Assembly: GCA_902827205.1 (NCBI GenBank)
Contig: LR792634.1
Coordinates: forward strand, 62,001 to 126,000
Length of the DNA stretch: 64,000 nucleotides
Source of the DNA: Methanocaldococcus lauensis
GTDB taxonomy: Archaea > AGJL01 > Methanococci > Methanococcales > Methanocaldococcaceae
Direction: 5' to 3'
Under the pieces are notes generated by a model. It had not been told where the DNA came from and ran no database searches. It saw only the letters and a list, made by a program, of their open reading frames with translations. The position numbers were made by a program, and so were the translations under genes. Shown here piece after piece: positions 31,859 to 40,069 of this stretch (positions within the stretch are counted from its first letter, which is position 1; every line of letters begins with the position of its first letter).

Positions 31859-34678
31859 TTATTCTAAATAAATTGCTGGCTTGTATGGAATTGCTACTCT
31901 CTTTTTGTTACCTTTATCTTCTCCATTGATAATAACTTCATCTACATTAAACTCTCTTTTTATAAATTCTTTGGCATTTTTTAGGATTTCTACTTCATTA
32001 ATAATGTCATCATTAACTTTTAACAATTGATTAACCAACTTTGGAATTTCTTTACCATACTTTCTGAACTCTGGATTTTTCATAATAATTGGCATTAACT
32101 CTTTAATTGTCTTTCCTTCATTTTCCTTAATTATTTTTAAGACATCATATTTCCATTCATCAGCAGTATATAGATAAATTCTTTTTGGTTGAACTTTTGT
32201 AACATTTATTATCTCCTTTATGTCATCAATCACAGATTTTAAATATTCCTCTCCTTTTTCTATACTGTCATCAATAAACTCCTCTTTAACTTCTGGCAAT
32301 TTAGATAAAGAAACAAATCCTTCTTTTCCTAACATTTCCCACATTTCTTCACATAGATGTGGAGTAAATGGAGCCATTAATTTTATTATAACTTCTAAGA
32401 ACTCCCTCAATACATTTATATTATTTCCCCCTCTTCTTCTATACCATTTTAAGTCATCTAACAGTTGATAGAGTAGTATTCCCGCTTTTCTAAGTTCAAA
32501 GTTCTCCATATATTCATCGTATAACTTAACAAATCTATATAATCTACTTAATAACCATTTGTCAATGTAATTATATTCACTTCCTTCTTCATCCTTTCTT
32601 TCAGCAATGTCTTTTGCAAATAAATACAATCTTTCTAAAACTTTTTTAGTATTTTCCAATTCTTTAAATTTAATATCAGCATCTTGTGGTAATTCAGCAC
32701 AGGTTGTTATATAAAACCTTCCAACATCTGCCCCATAATTTTCAGCCACTTCTATTATTGGAACTAATGGACCCTTTGACTTAGACAGCTTTTGTCCTTC
32801 AATTGTAACATACCCATTGACTACAATGCCTCTTGGCCAATACTCTTCTGGAAAGATTGCTACGTGGTTAAAGATGTAGAATGTTAAATGATTAGGAATT
32901 AAATCCTTAGCAGAACATCTCCAATCAACTGGATAATAATAAATAAACTCTTTCCTCATATCTTCAATAATATCCTTTGGAATTCCAGTATCTTTGGAGA
33001 TTTTATCAATATCTCCTTTACCTAAGAATACATAGTCAAACAACTCTAAGGTTAGTTGTTCTGGTTTTATGTTATATTCATTTATATATTTTGCAATTGT
33101 ATAGTATGCAGGATAAATTGTTGAATCTGACAAAGATTCAATTACCCAACCCTCTTCAAATGGAAACTTAGTACCTAATCCTCTTCTTCTTACACAAGCC
33201 TTATCTTTCATCCAGTCAATTTTTTCATGAAACACTTGTCTTAAATGTTCAGGGATAAACTTCATTTTATCTACACATTTGTGAGCCAATTCCTTCCATT
33301 TTTTATCAGAGTATTTTATAAACCATTGTCCTTTAACCATCTTCACTATACAAGGAGTTCCACATCTACAGATAACTTTTTCTTCACTAAATTCATACAT
33401 AACCTCAGCAAGTCCTTTATCTATTAAATCCTTTGTTAATTTATCTTTAATTTCTCTAACTGGAATGCCTTTATAATCTAAACAATTTTCATTTAAAACT
33501 CCCTTGTGGAACTCATCTTTGTAAATTTTTTTAGTAGCCTCCTCTAACTTATCAACATCTTCTTGGCTTTTAATACCCATTTTTTCTACAATTTCCTTTG
33601 CGGGATACTCTCCATATCCGGGAACATCAATTAATGGAATTAAATCTATTTCATCAACTAATCCTAAATCTCTTAATGCTATATAATCATAAGGTGCATG
33701 TGCTGGAACACTCATAACGCAACCAGTTCCAATATTAGTTTTTACGAATTTAGCAGGTAGTATAGGAACTTCCTTACCAGTTACTGGATTTATAACCTTT
33801 TTGTTAATAAGTTGTTCTCCTTTAAACTCCTCAAGAATCTCTATTCTTCTATTTTGATGTTTTAGTTTTTCAGCACATTCTTTTGACATTATCCAAATTC
33901 CATTATCAATTAATTCAACTCCATCCTCTTTTTCTATCTCTAAATAAACTTTTGCCTTTACATATGTAGCAGAAGGATTAATCCAAACATTTGTAACTCC
34001 AAAAACAGTTTCTGGTCTTAAAGTAGCCATAGGCATTATGTAGCCATCCTCTGTTCTAAATTTAATTAATATATACTCTACCAAAGTGGCATTTTCTCCA
34101 ACTAATATGTCGTGATCTTCAACAGGGTTATCACATCTTGGACAGTATCTAACAGGATGAGAACCTTTAACAATTAAACCTTTTTCCTTTAATTTGTGAA
34201 ATTGCCATTCAATAAACTTATTGAAAACTTCATCATCCGTCTTAAAATTCCTTCTCCAATCTAAACTGAATCCCATTCTTTTAAATGCCTCAGTTGCCTT
34301 TTTTGAGAAGTATTCAACAATTTTCTCTGGTGTTGTTAATTGTAAAAGGTCTTCTTCTGGAATTCCGTGTAAATTTGTATATGCCCATATTGTTTTTTCA
34401 TCTCTATTTTTTATCAACTCAGCCAAACCTAATATTGGAGTTCCAGTTACATGATAACCAAAAGTCCATAAGACATTTTTATTTTTCATTCTTTGGAATC
34501 TCGCAACAACTTCAGGAATTGTAAATGTTCTTAAATGCCCAGCGTGTAATACACCATTTAAGTAGGGAAATGCCGCAGTTATAAAGAACTTCTCCCTATC
34601 ATCAGGATCTGCCTCAAAAATCTTTGCCTCTTCCCATCTTTTTTGCCATTTTTTTTCTATTTCCTTAAAGTCAATCAT
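31859..34678 (-). CDS. leuS: Leucyl-tRNA synthetase, archaeal type
   Basis: 939 residues. Class I motifs are present: HIGH-like LHAGHLRT at about 50, and KMSKS-like GQKLSKSKG at about 650. Between them lies the CP1 editing domain, including LRPETVFGVTN. A zinc-like CPRCDNPVEDHD motif and CRCGTPC appear in the insert. The C-terminal helical domain ends in an archaeal-type tail for the tRNA variable arm. Start at ATG 34678 (MIDFKEIEKKWQ) preceded by GTGATTGAT; an in-frame GTG 9 bases earlier forms part of the ribosome site. Confidence 0.96.
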   Translation of the reverse strand: MIDFKEIEKKWQKRWEEAKIFEADPDDREKFFITAAFPYLNGVLHAGHLRTFTIPEVVARFQRMKNKNVLWTFGYHVTGTPILGLAELIKNRDEKTIWAYTNLHGIPEEDLLQLTTPEKIVEYFSKKATEAFKRMGFSLDWRRNFKTDDEVFNKFIEWQFHKLKEKGLIVKGSHPVRYCPRCDNPVEDHDILVGENATLVEYILIKFRTEDGYIMPMATLRPETVFGVTNVWINPSATYVKAKVYLEIEKEDGVELIDNGIWIMSKECAEKLKHQNRRIEILEEFKGEQLINKKVINPVTGKEVPILPAKFVKTNIGTGCVMSVPAHAPYDYIALRDLGLVDEIDLIPLIDVPGYGEYPAKEIVEKMGIKSQEDVDKLEEATKKIYKDEFHKGVLNENCLDYKGIPVREIKDKLTKDLIDKGLAEVMYEFSEEKVICRCGTPCIVKMVKGQWFIKYSDKKWKELAHKCVDKMKFIPEHLRQVFHEKIDWMKDKACVRRRGLGTKFPFEEGWVIESLSDSTIYPAYYTIAKYINEYNIKPEQLTLELFDYVFLGKGDIDKISKDTGIPKDIIEDMRKEFIYYYPVDWRCSAKDLIPNHLTFYIFNHVAIFPEEYWPRGIVVNGYVTIEGQKLSKSKGPLVPIIEVAENYGADVGRFYITTCAELPQDADIKFKELENTKKVLERLYLFAKDIAERKDEEGSEYNYIDKWLLSRLYRFVKLYDEYMENFELRKAGILLYQLLDDLKWYRRRGGNNINVLREFLEVIIKLMAPFTPHLCEEMWEMLGKEGFVSLSKLPEVKEEFIDDSIEKGEEYLKSVIDDIKEIINVTKVQPKRIYLYTADEWKYDVLKIIKENEGKTIKELMPIIMKNPEFRKYGKEIPKLVNQLLKVNDDIINEVEILKNAKEFIKREFNVDEVIINGEDKGNKKRVAIPYKPAIYLE

Positions 34679-34693
34679 ATCAATCACATCCTT

Positions 34694-35212
34694 TTATTCT
34701 GTTAGATTTAATTTTTTTATACAGTTTATTAGAGTTTCTATCAATTTATCTCCAGATTCTATAACCTCCTTAGACATAGGACAAAAATCAATAACCTTTG
34801 GCTGGATTCCTATAATTATTACATCAAAATTTACAAAATTCTTTAAATATTTAATTATAAATGATATTGGTAATGTGTGAGTCGATAGACTGTAATTTAT
34901 TATTTCATCTTCTTTTATAATCTTAACTTTGCCAGGAAGTTCATTCATCAAAGCACAATCAATAATTATGAGATGAGTAGGCTTTACCTCTTTCAAAATA
35001 TCAGTATAAAAATCAGGGACAGTTCCAGCATTTATTAAATATAAATTTTTTATTTTTAAAATTTCATTATTTAAATTATTATTTTCAATAAAGTAATTCA
35101 TTAATTTTTTGATCACATATACTCCTATACCATCGTCCCCTTTTAGTTCATTTCCTACTCCCATAATTACTAATTTTTTACAACCTTTTAAAAGTTCTAT
35201 TAAATTGTTCAT
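34694..35212 (-). CDS. Hydrogenase maturation protease (HycI/HyaD family)
   Basis: 172 residues. Family marks are VIMGVGNELKGDDGIGVYV at the N terminus, with the Glu/Asp that contact the nickel, IIDCALMNELPGKV in the middle, and STHTLPISF with the conserved His. It clips the C-terminal tail of a [NiFe]-hydrogenase large subunit after metal insertion. Which hydrogenase is served is not shown. It sits upstream of leuS with a 15-base gap and downstream of the phosphate permease gene. Confidence 0.88.
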   Translation of the reverse strand: MNNLIELLKGCKKLVIMGVGNELKGDDGIGVYVIKKLMNYFIENNNLNNEILKIKNLYLINAGTVPDFYTDILKEVKPTHLIIIDCALMNELPGKVKIIKEDEIINYSLSTHTLPISFIIKYLKNFVNFDVIIIGIQPKVIDFCPMSKEVIESGDKLIETLINCIKKLNLTE

Positions 35213-35226
35213 AATAATCTCCTTAA

Positions 35227-36111
35227 TTACATTAGTTTTTTCTTAATAATAAACCCAATTATTAAGGCAATTATTGGAGCCACAACCCACCAAAAAATAA
35301 TTTTTTTAAATACACTCCACTTTATTGTTTTTATTCCTTTGGTTAATCCAACCCCTAAAATACCCCCAACTATTGCCTGAGTTGTTGAAACAGGCATTCC
35401 CAATGCAGTAAATATAGTTACAGCCAAACCTCCAGATAGTTGGGCTATAAATGCAGATGTTACACTCAAATTGGTAATCATAGCAAATGTTTCTGAAATT
35501 TTGTTTCCATATAGATATGCTCCTAAGCATAAAAAAACTGCTCCAATAAGATAGATTGTTTGAGATGTCGTAAAAGTTCCTAAAATGGTTGGTAAATCGT
35601 TACTTCCTAAGTTAAATGCAATTATTCCAGAAGTTAGTAATAATAAAGTTCTAATTATAGATAATTTTTTAAAAATTGGAATCTTAATTCTTTCATAAGT
35701 TAAATAAAATACATAGGCGATAATTATAGCAATAATTGGAGAAAAAATCCAACTTAATAATATTTTAAAAAAAACTTTTAAATTTGAAGAACTAAAATTT
35801 AAGCCAATTAATGAGCATACTATAATTGTATGTAGGGAAATAGGCACTTTTTTGTATGTTGAGATTGTCATAACTAAAGAAGAAATTATTAAGGAAATTA
35901 AAGCTTCTGAGGATATACTATTTACAGTATTACCAACATTTTTAGCAAATAAAGAACCAACAATAACACTAACACTAAATAAAATTAATAAACTTTTATA
36001 AGATGCCGCTTTTGAAGCATATGCTGTGCCAATAGCATTTCCAACATTGTTAGCACCTAAAATAAACAATAAGTAAAAACTTACTATTAAATTTAAAATT
36101 TGGGAATTTAT
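35227..36111 (-). CDS. pitA: PiT-family inorganic phosphate (or sulfate) permease, apparently with ATA start
   Basis: About 294 residues, some 8-9 membrane helices, with duplicated PiT signatures: FILGANNVGNAIG near the N terminus and GMPVSTTQAIVGGILGVG in the C-terminal half. The typical RBS GGTGAT (36115-36120) is followed by ATT and then ATA where ATG would be expected, so translation probably begins at that ATA (36111). The first conventional alternative, TTG at 36069, would cut into the first helix and has no ribosome site. The neighbouring DUF47/PhoU-like gene ends one base before the RBS, the usual pairing for this transporter. Confidence 0.8.
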   Translation of the reverse strand: MNSQILNLIVSFYLLFILGANNVGNAIGTAYASKAASYKSLLILFSVSVIVGSLFAKNVGNTVNSISSEALISLIISSLVMTISTYKKVPISLHTIIVCSLIGLNFSSSNLKVFFKILLSWIFSPIIAIIIAYVFYLTYERIKIPIFKKLSIIRTLLLLTSGIIAFNLGSNDLPTILGTFTTSQTIYLIGAVFLCLGAYLYGNKISETFAMITNLSVTSAFIAQLSGGLAVTIFTALGMPVSTTQAIVGGILGVGLTKGIKTIKWSVFKKIIFWWVVAPIIALIIGFIIKKKLM

Positions 36112-36120
36112 AATATCACC

Positions 36121-36750
36121 TTATTTAATATGGAAATACATTATCTGTAATTCATCTGCAACATCCTCTATGTAGTCGCTAATATCCACTATGTTATCAA
36201 TAAAATCACATAGTATCTTCCCATCCCAAAAAGATATGATTTTTAAATTAATTAAATATTTATAAATTTTGTTTTGATAAATATCGTCAATAAATTTCTC
36301 TTTATCTTTAATTTCTTTAATTATTGTATCTAAGTCTCCTCCATTTTCAATAACATCTAAAATTCTTTCTAAGTGTTTGAACATATCAACAGTTATCATT
36401 AAAATGAGATCTATTTCATCTTTTAAATAACTGTCTATTTCATATTTTAATAATTCATAAAGCATAGCTGCATGCTTTAAACTATCTAAGGTTTCATCTA
36501 AAAGCTCAGCAGACCTCGATAGTTCTCTCTTCATATTTGGCAAAAATGCATTTTCTAAGTTTATTCTTATATTTTTAGTTATTTCATCCCCTTCTTCCTC
36601 TATTTTTATAATTTCTTTCAATAGTTTTTCATCCTTAGAGTGCATATACTCCTTCAAAAGATTAATGCTATTTAAAGCCATTTTAATAAGTTGTCTAATA
36701 TTGTTAATTACACTCTTCTCTTTATCTCTCTCAAATAAAAAAATAGACAT
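36121..36750 (-). CDS. DUF47 (PhoU-like) phosphate-transport accessory protein
   Basis: 209 residues, all helical, with E/D-rich repeats (EEGDEITKNIRINLENAFLP, VADELQIMYF) of the PhoU/DUF47 fold that bind metal clusters. Such proteins are encoded next to PiT permeases and are thought to regulate them. Here it precedes pitA by 9 bases. ATG at 36750 follows GTGAT; the in-frame GTG before it is that site. Confidence 0.87.
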   Translation of the reverse strand: MSIFLFERDKEKSVINNIRQLIKMALNSINLLKEYMHSKDEKLLKEIIKIEEEGDEITKNIRINLENAFLPNMKRELSRSAELLDETLDSLKHAAMLYELLKYEIDSYLKDEIDLILMITVDMFKHLERILDVIENGGDLDTIIKEIKDKEKFIDDIYQNKIYKYLINLKIISFWDGKILCDFIDNIVDISDYIEDVADELQIMYFHIK

Positions 36751-36798
36751 AACAATCACACAATGATGCTAATTAAAATTAAAAAATTATTTTAGAAA

Positions 36799-37407
36799 TT
36801 ATTTATTTTTAGTAGATATCTCTACTTTATCTTTGTCAATAACAGCTACAGCACATGCTACTGGATGTTCAAACTCTTTGTAGTTTAAAATGTACTCTGC
36901 TATCTCTTCTGCAGAATTTCCTTCAATGTCTATAACTTGATTTTCATCTATTTTGCAGGAGTTATATACACCTAAATAATAACCTTTTCCTTCTTTTAAT
37001 TCAACTTTTTTAACTCTAATATCTTCATGAGTAACATATCCCATATAGCATTCATTTTTATCTAATATTGCCGCTATCCTTGGAGTTTTGTAATCATCTT
37101 TCTCATAGTCCATAACGGTTAATACATAAGCTAATGCCTCTCTTTTACCAAAATGTAATTTCTCACCTATGAAATCAGTATGAGAGCCATTAGAGGCTAC
37201 AACAACATCATTAACTACTTTTATGCAGTTATAGGTTATATAAGGATTTTTAAAAATTTCATTTAAGTCTTTTGGAATTATTGCCACTGTATTATCGTTT
37301 ATTTTTTTAGCCACTCTATTTGGAAAACTTCTACTCGAAACTCTGTAAGCGGCAAAGGATTTTCCATCCTTTGTCTTACCAACCACTAAAAACCTTCCTA
37401 TATACAT
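36799..37407 (-). CDS. purO: IMP cyclohydrolase, archaeal PurO
   Basis: 202 residues. The PurO pattern is evident: MYIGRFLVVGKTKDG, AAYRVSSRSFPNR at about 20-32, NPYITYNCIKVV and SNGSHTDFIGEK. It closes the purine ring, converting FAICAR to IMP, the last step of purine synthesis in archaea lacking PurH. ATG follows AAGGAGG. It stands alone with AT-rich flanks. Confidence 0.95.
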   Translation of the reverse strand: MYIGRFLVVGKTKDGKSFAAYRVSSRSFPNRVAKKINDNTVAIIPKDLNEIFKNPYITYNCIKVVNDVVVASNGSHTDFIGEKLHFGKREALAYVLTVMDYEKDDYKTPRIAAILDKNECYMGYVTHEDIRVKKVELKEGKGYYLGVYNSCKIDENQVIDIEGNSAEEIAEYILNYKEFEHPVACAVAVIDKDKVEISTKNK

Positions 37408-37521
37408 TTTTAAACCTCCTTATATCTTTACATTGTTATCTTTCTATTACATTATATTACTTTAGTTCGTTTTAATTTTTATTAGTTTATTTTTTATCGT
37501 TTTATTTGAATAAATTCATTT

Positions 37522-37683
37522 TTAGTCTATCGCAATAGCATCAATTGGACAGTATTTTGCACATATACCACAATTTACACATTTATCATTATCTACAATC
37601 GCCACTCCATAGGTTTTTATTGCCTTTTTTGGACAAAATACAACACAATTACCACATCCAACACATTTATTTAATATTTCCAT
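37522..37683 (-). CDS. 2[4Fe-4S] ferredoxin, 53 residues
   Basis: A short gene with two complete CxxCxxCxxxCP clusters: CVGCGNCVVFCP (residues 7-18) and CVNCGICAKYCP (about 35-46). The internal repeat of two half-domains is clear. It carries electrons between soluble oxidoreductases. ATG (MEILNK) follows GGTGTTAGG. Lies between purO and a phosphodiesterase gene in the same direction. Confidence 0.93.
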   Translation of the reverse strand: MEILNKCVGCGNCVVFCPKKAIKTYGVAIVDNDKCVNCGICAKYCPIDAIAID

Positions 37684-37713
37684 TCCTAACACCAAAAATA
37701 AAATTTATAAAAA

Positions 37714-38190
37714 TTATTCAATTGGAATTAGCTTAGCTTTAACATTATCCTCAATATTTAATTTCATAATTGACTTAATAGGACACCTTGGAACTGTTGG
37801 AGAGCCGGGATTTAGTAATAAAACATCTCCACAGTCATCTATAAATGGGGTATGTGTATGTCCTGAGATTAATATATCTACTCCCATCTCCTTACCTAAT
37901 AATCTTAATTTTAGTTTATCCCCTCTTGGATAAATAATATCTCCATGAATAACTCCTACTTTAAAATTATTTATAGATAAAATTTGTTGTCTTGGAAGAT
38001 TAAGATAATCCATATTTCCTCTAACTGCTACAATTTCTGCTAAATCACTTAATAAATCTAAAACTTCTTTGTCTGTAACATCTCCACAGTGTATAATTAA
38101 ATCAACATTAGAAAATTCATCAAAAACAGTTTTTGGTAATTTAGAGGCTCTATCGTAAATATGAGTGTCAGATATTACACCAATAAGCAT
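37714..38190 (-). CDS. YfcE/MJ0936-type metallophosphoesterase
   Basis: 158 residues. All five metal-binding motifs are in order: GVISDTHI, IIHCGDVTD, AVRGNMDY, VIHGDI and ISGHTHTP, then NPGSPTVPR. The small size matches the YfcE/MJ0936 branch, which cleaves phosphodiesters with Mn or Ni. The physiological substrate is unknown. Confidence 0.93.
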   Translation of the reverse strand: MLIGVISDTHIYDRASKLPKTVFDEFSNVDLIIHCGDVTDKEVLDLLSDLAEIVAVRGNMDYLNLPRQQILSINNFKVGVIHGDIIYPRGDKLKLRLLGKEMGVDILISGHTHTPFIDDCGDVLLLNPGSPTVPRCPIKSIMKLNIEDNVKAKLIPIE

Positions 38191-38263
38191 TATTTTCCCT
38201 CATATTTAAGTTTTTATTAATTAAAATATTCAGAAAATAAAATTTAAGATATATAAAAAATAG

Positions 38264-38590
38264 TGGTGTGCATGGCTTCCCTGGGGTGGGTATGTCCTCC
38301 AGCCCCCTCCTACCCACAGGTCTCTTCTCAACCCCGTTTACCCCGTGAGCGCCGACGTCCTGCCTACCGTTGCTCCCTTCCGGGCCTGGCGGGGTTCGGC
38401 AGGTAAAGGGGGTTACACCTTCCCTACAGAAGGTGCTCCCCCACCGCCGAGCCCCACGGGACGAGGCATCATCGAGAGACCTGTGGAGAGAAGACTGGAG
38501 GACATACCGCCCCCAGGTTTTCGGCCCCCGCATAAGGACGATTTCGGGTTACAGGGGACGCCCAACCCCCCGGCCTAGCCATGCACACCA
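38264..38590 (-). ncRNA. ffs: 7S signal recognition particle RNA
   Basis: A sharply GC-rich island. Read on the minus strand, the 5' end GGTGTGCATGGCT pairs with the 3' end AGCCATGCACACC. Near the 5' end the Alu-domain GUAACCC motif appears; in the middle GGCCCGGAAGGGAGCA is the helix 8 sequence bound by SRP54. Length of about 327 nt fits archaeal SRP RNA. Open frames here on either strand are not genes. Confidence 0.96.
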
Positions 38591-38614
38591 ACTTTATATT
38601 ATAATATAATCGGG

Positions 38615-38622
38615 TTTATATA
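38615..38622 (-). promoter_or_regulatory. TATA box of SRP RNA
   Basis: TATATAAA on the minus strand, about 25 bases before the RNA 5' end, the standard archaeal distance. Confidence 0.7.
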
Positions 38623-38640
38623 GTTTATGATGGTTAATGG

Positions 38641-38843
38641 TTACCGTTTCCCATTTCCATGGCGTATTATAACATATAATAACTTACGGCTATGGAAATG
38701 GATCGTCCTCAACCTATAGTTTCATTGGGAATACCATTCACTCTGCTATGGGTTCATTGGACTTTGGGTAGAACGGAAACAGCCCCTCAAATGAAATTTA
38801 TAAGCATTTATAATAACCTCGAAGGCAGAGCCCTCTCATCGGT
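38641..38843 (-). ncRNA. Structured noncoding RNA, copy 2 of 2
   Basis: About 203 nt from ACCGATGAGAGGG to ...GGAAACGGT on the minus strand, inverted relative to copy 1 at 23340-23555. The 3' stem is kept as CCATTTCCAT/ATGGAAATGG although the loop between differs completely, and the TTATAA hairpin, GTCC/GGAC pair and closing helix are also kept; the GGGCTG/CAGCCC helix of copy 1 is weaker here. TATATAAA lies 28 bases upstream. The SRP RNA promoter begins directly behind its 3' end. Confidence 0.7.
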
Positions 38844-38870
38844 TAATTAGTAATATAATTAAATTGAATA

Positions 38871-38878
38871 TTTATATA
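38871..38878 (-). promoter_or_regulatory. TATA box of noncoding RNA copy 2
   Basis: TATATAAA on the minus strand, 28 bases before the conserved RNA start. The upstream conserved block (38884-38909) adjoins it. Confidence 0.65.
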
Positions 38879-38883
38879 CTGTG

Positions 38884-38909
38884 ATATGTTACAGAAATTA
38901 AGAAATTGC
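38884..38909 (-). repeat. Upstream element of the noncoding RNA, copy 2
   Basis: Reads GCAATTTCTTAATTTCTGT then AACATAT on the minus strand and aligns with 23269-23294 at most positions. It precedes the TATA box as at copy 1. The rest of 38910-39042 is AT-rich with no gene seen. Confidence 0.55.
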
Positions 38910-39042
38910 CGTCTAACACTGTTTAAAAATATATAGGCATAGATAGACAAAGATACTCATTTATCGACAGTTAAAAAAGAAAACTTTTTATACTTTGTAA
39001 AATAATTCTTATACAAAAAGAGATAAAAATTTCGGTGATAAA

Positions 39043-39768
39043 ATGAGGAATAAAATCCCTAACCAAATCGTTCTGGCATATAAGGTTTCTCACAATTATA
39101 ATATAAATAATTTTCTAATCGATTTTTTAAATCTCTCTCAAAAGGCAGTTGATATTATCTGGAACAATATCCAATGGAAAGAGAGAATAGTTAAACATCG
39201 GTATAAAGTTGGAAATAATTATAAATACTACTCTACCGTTCGGTTAATCCCAGAAATTTCTAAAGATAGAGAGTTTAAAAGATTTTTGAGAAATACTTTA
39301 TTAAACGGTTGGAATTATGCCTCTCACTATGTCGATGCGGCTATTAAAGTGGCATATTCAACAATAGATAGTTGGAAATCGAATTATTTAAAGGGATTAA
39401 GAAAAAGAGCTAAGGTGATATTTAAAAGACCCTTCGTTAGAGTTAAAACTACTTTAATAAAATACAATAAAGAAAAAGGAGAAATAAAAATAACGATAAA
39501 ACCGAGAAAGGAATATTTAATTTTAAACATTAAAGATGAATGGTTTTTCGATAAGGTTAAAGATTGGGAGATTGGAGAAATCATTTTGAAGGAGAACTCT
39601 GCTTATCTAACATTTAAACAATCTTTAAACCATTCGAATAGAGAAATAATTGTCGGAGTTGATAGCAATCTAAAATCTCTTATTTTAAATGTCTATAATT
39701 GTCTATATTTGACTACATCGGGAAGACCCCTCGAACCTCTACACATCTTTATAAGAATCACAATATAA
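39043..39768 (+). pseudogene. tnpB: TnpB (IS200/IS605 family OrfB) with the catalytic half deleted
   Basis: 241 residues. The N-terminal part is TnpB-like (helical DNA/RNA-binding region, then the beta-rich KRPFVRVKTTLIKYNKEKGEI and KDEWFFDKVKDWEIGEI). It reaches the first RuvC catalytic aspartate in IIVGVDSNLKSL (about 207), but then runs into unrelated sequence and stops. RuvC motifs II and III and the zinc ribbon are missing, against a usual length of 370-430. The tail DNA (CGGGAAGACCCCTCGAACC) looks like the GC-rich right end of such elements, so an internal deletion is likely. No TnpA is present. ATG follows GGTGATAAA. Confidence 0.8.
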
Positions 39769-39794
39769 TATAATGTTACTATAAGTATCAATAT

Positions 39795-39828
39795 TATGCT
39801 ACAAAAACTAAGTAACTGCTACAAACCC
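39795..39828 (-). repeat. Orphan upstream element of the noncoding RNA, copy 3
   Basis: 31 of 34 bases match 23260-23293, starting GGGTTTGTAGC on the minus strand. No TATA box or RNA body follows; instead the deleted TnpB gene lies in that direction. It suggests that a third RNA locus stood here before deletion or insertion. Confidence 0.65.
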
Positions 39829-39829
39829 T

Positions 39830-40009
39830 CTAAGATTTATATAAAATACAATATACTTTATTTTTGTCTAACCTATTGTTTATTACCTCGTTAATTAGGG
39901 TATTCTTATCATTATTTATAGGTCCAAATATAAAGTAAATAAAATTAGGTTCTTCCACTATAATTGATAAAATTTCCTTTATCTTATTCTCTCTGTTGAA
40001 GAGTTCATA
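39830..40009 (-). pseudogene. N-terminal remnant of an archaeal ATPase (Arch_ATPase family)
   Basis: On the minus strand the frame reads YELFNRENKIKEILSII, then VEEPNFIYFIFGPINNDKN and TLINEVINNRL before stopping. This is the start of the archaeal STAND-like ATPases, which begin FxRExEIKxL and carry a P-loop GPxxSGKTTL; here the P-loop is degenerate (GPINNDKNTL). No start codon remains and the gene is cut off where the orphan repeat begins. The remaining bases to 40069 are the promoter region of the next gene. Confidence 0.5.
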
Positions 40010-40069
40010 ACAATATCACTAAAGTTTTTTGCTTAATAATTATGTATTATCGTAAATAATGGTGATAAA

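Noticed and set aside
38168-38609. Open frames across the GC-rich SRP RNA
   Set aside because: The sequence folds as SRP RNA; proline/arginine-rich frames are by-products of GC content.
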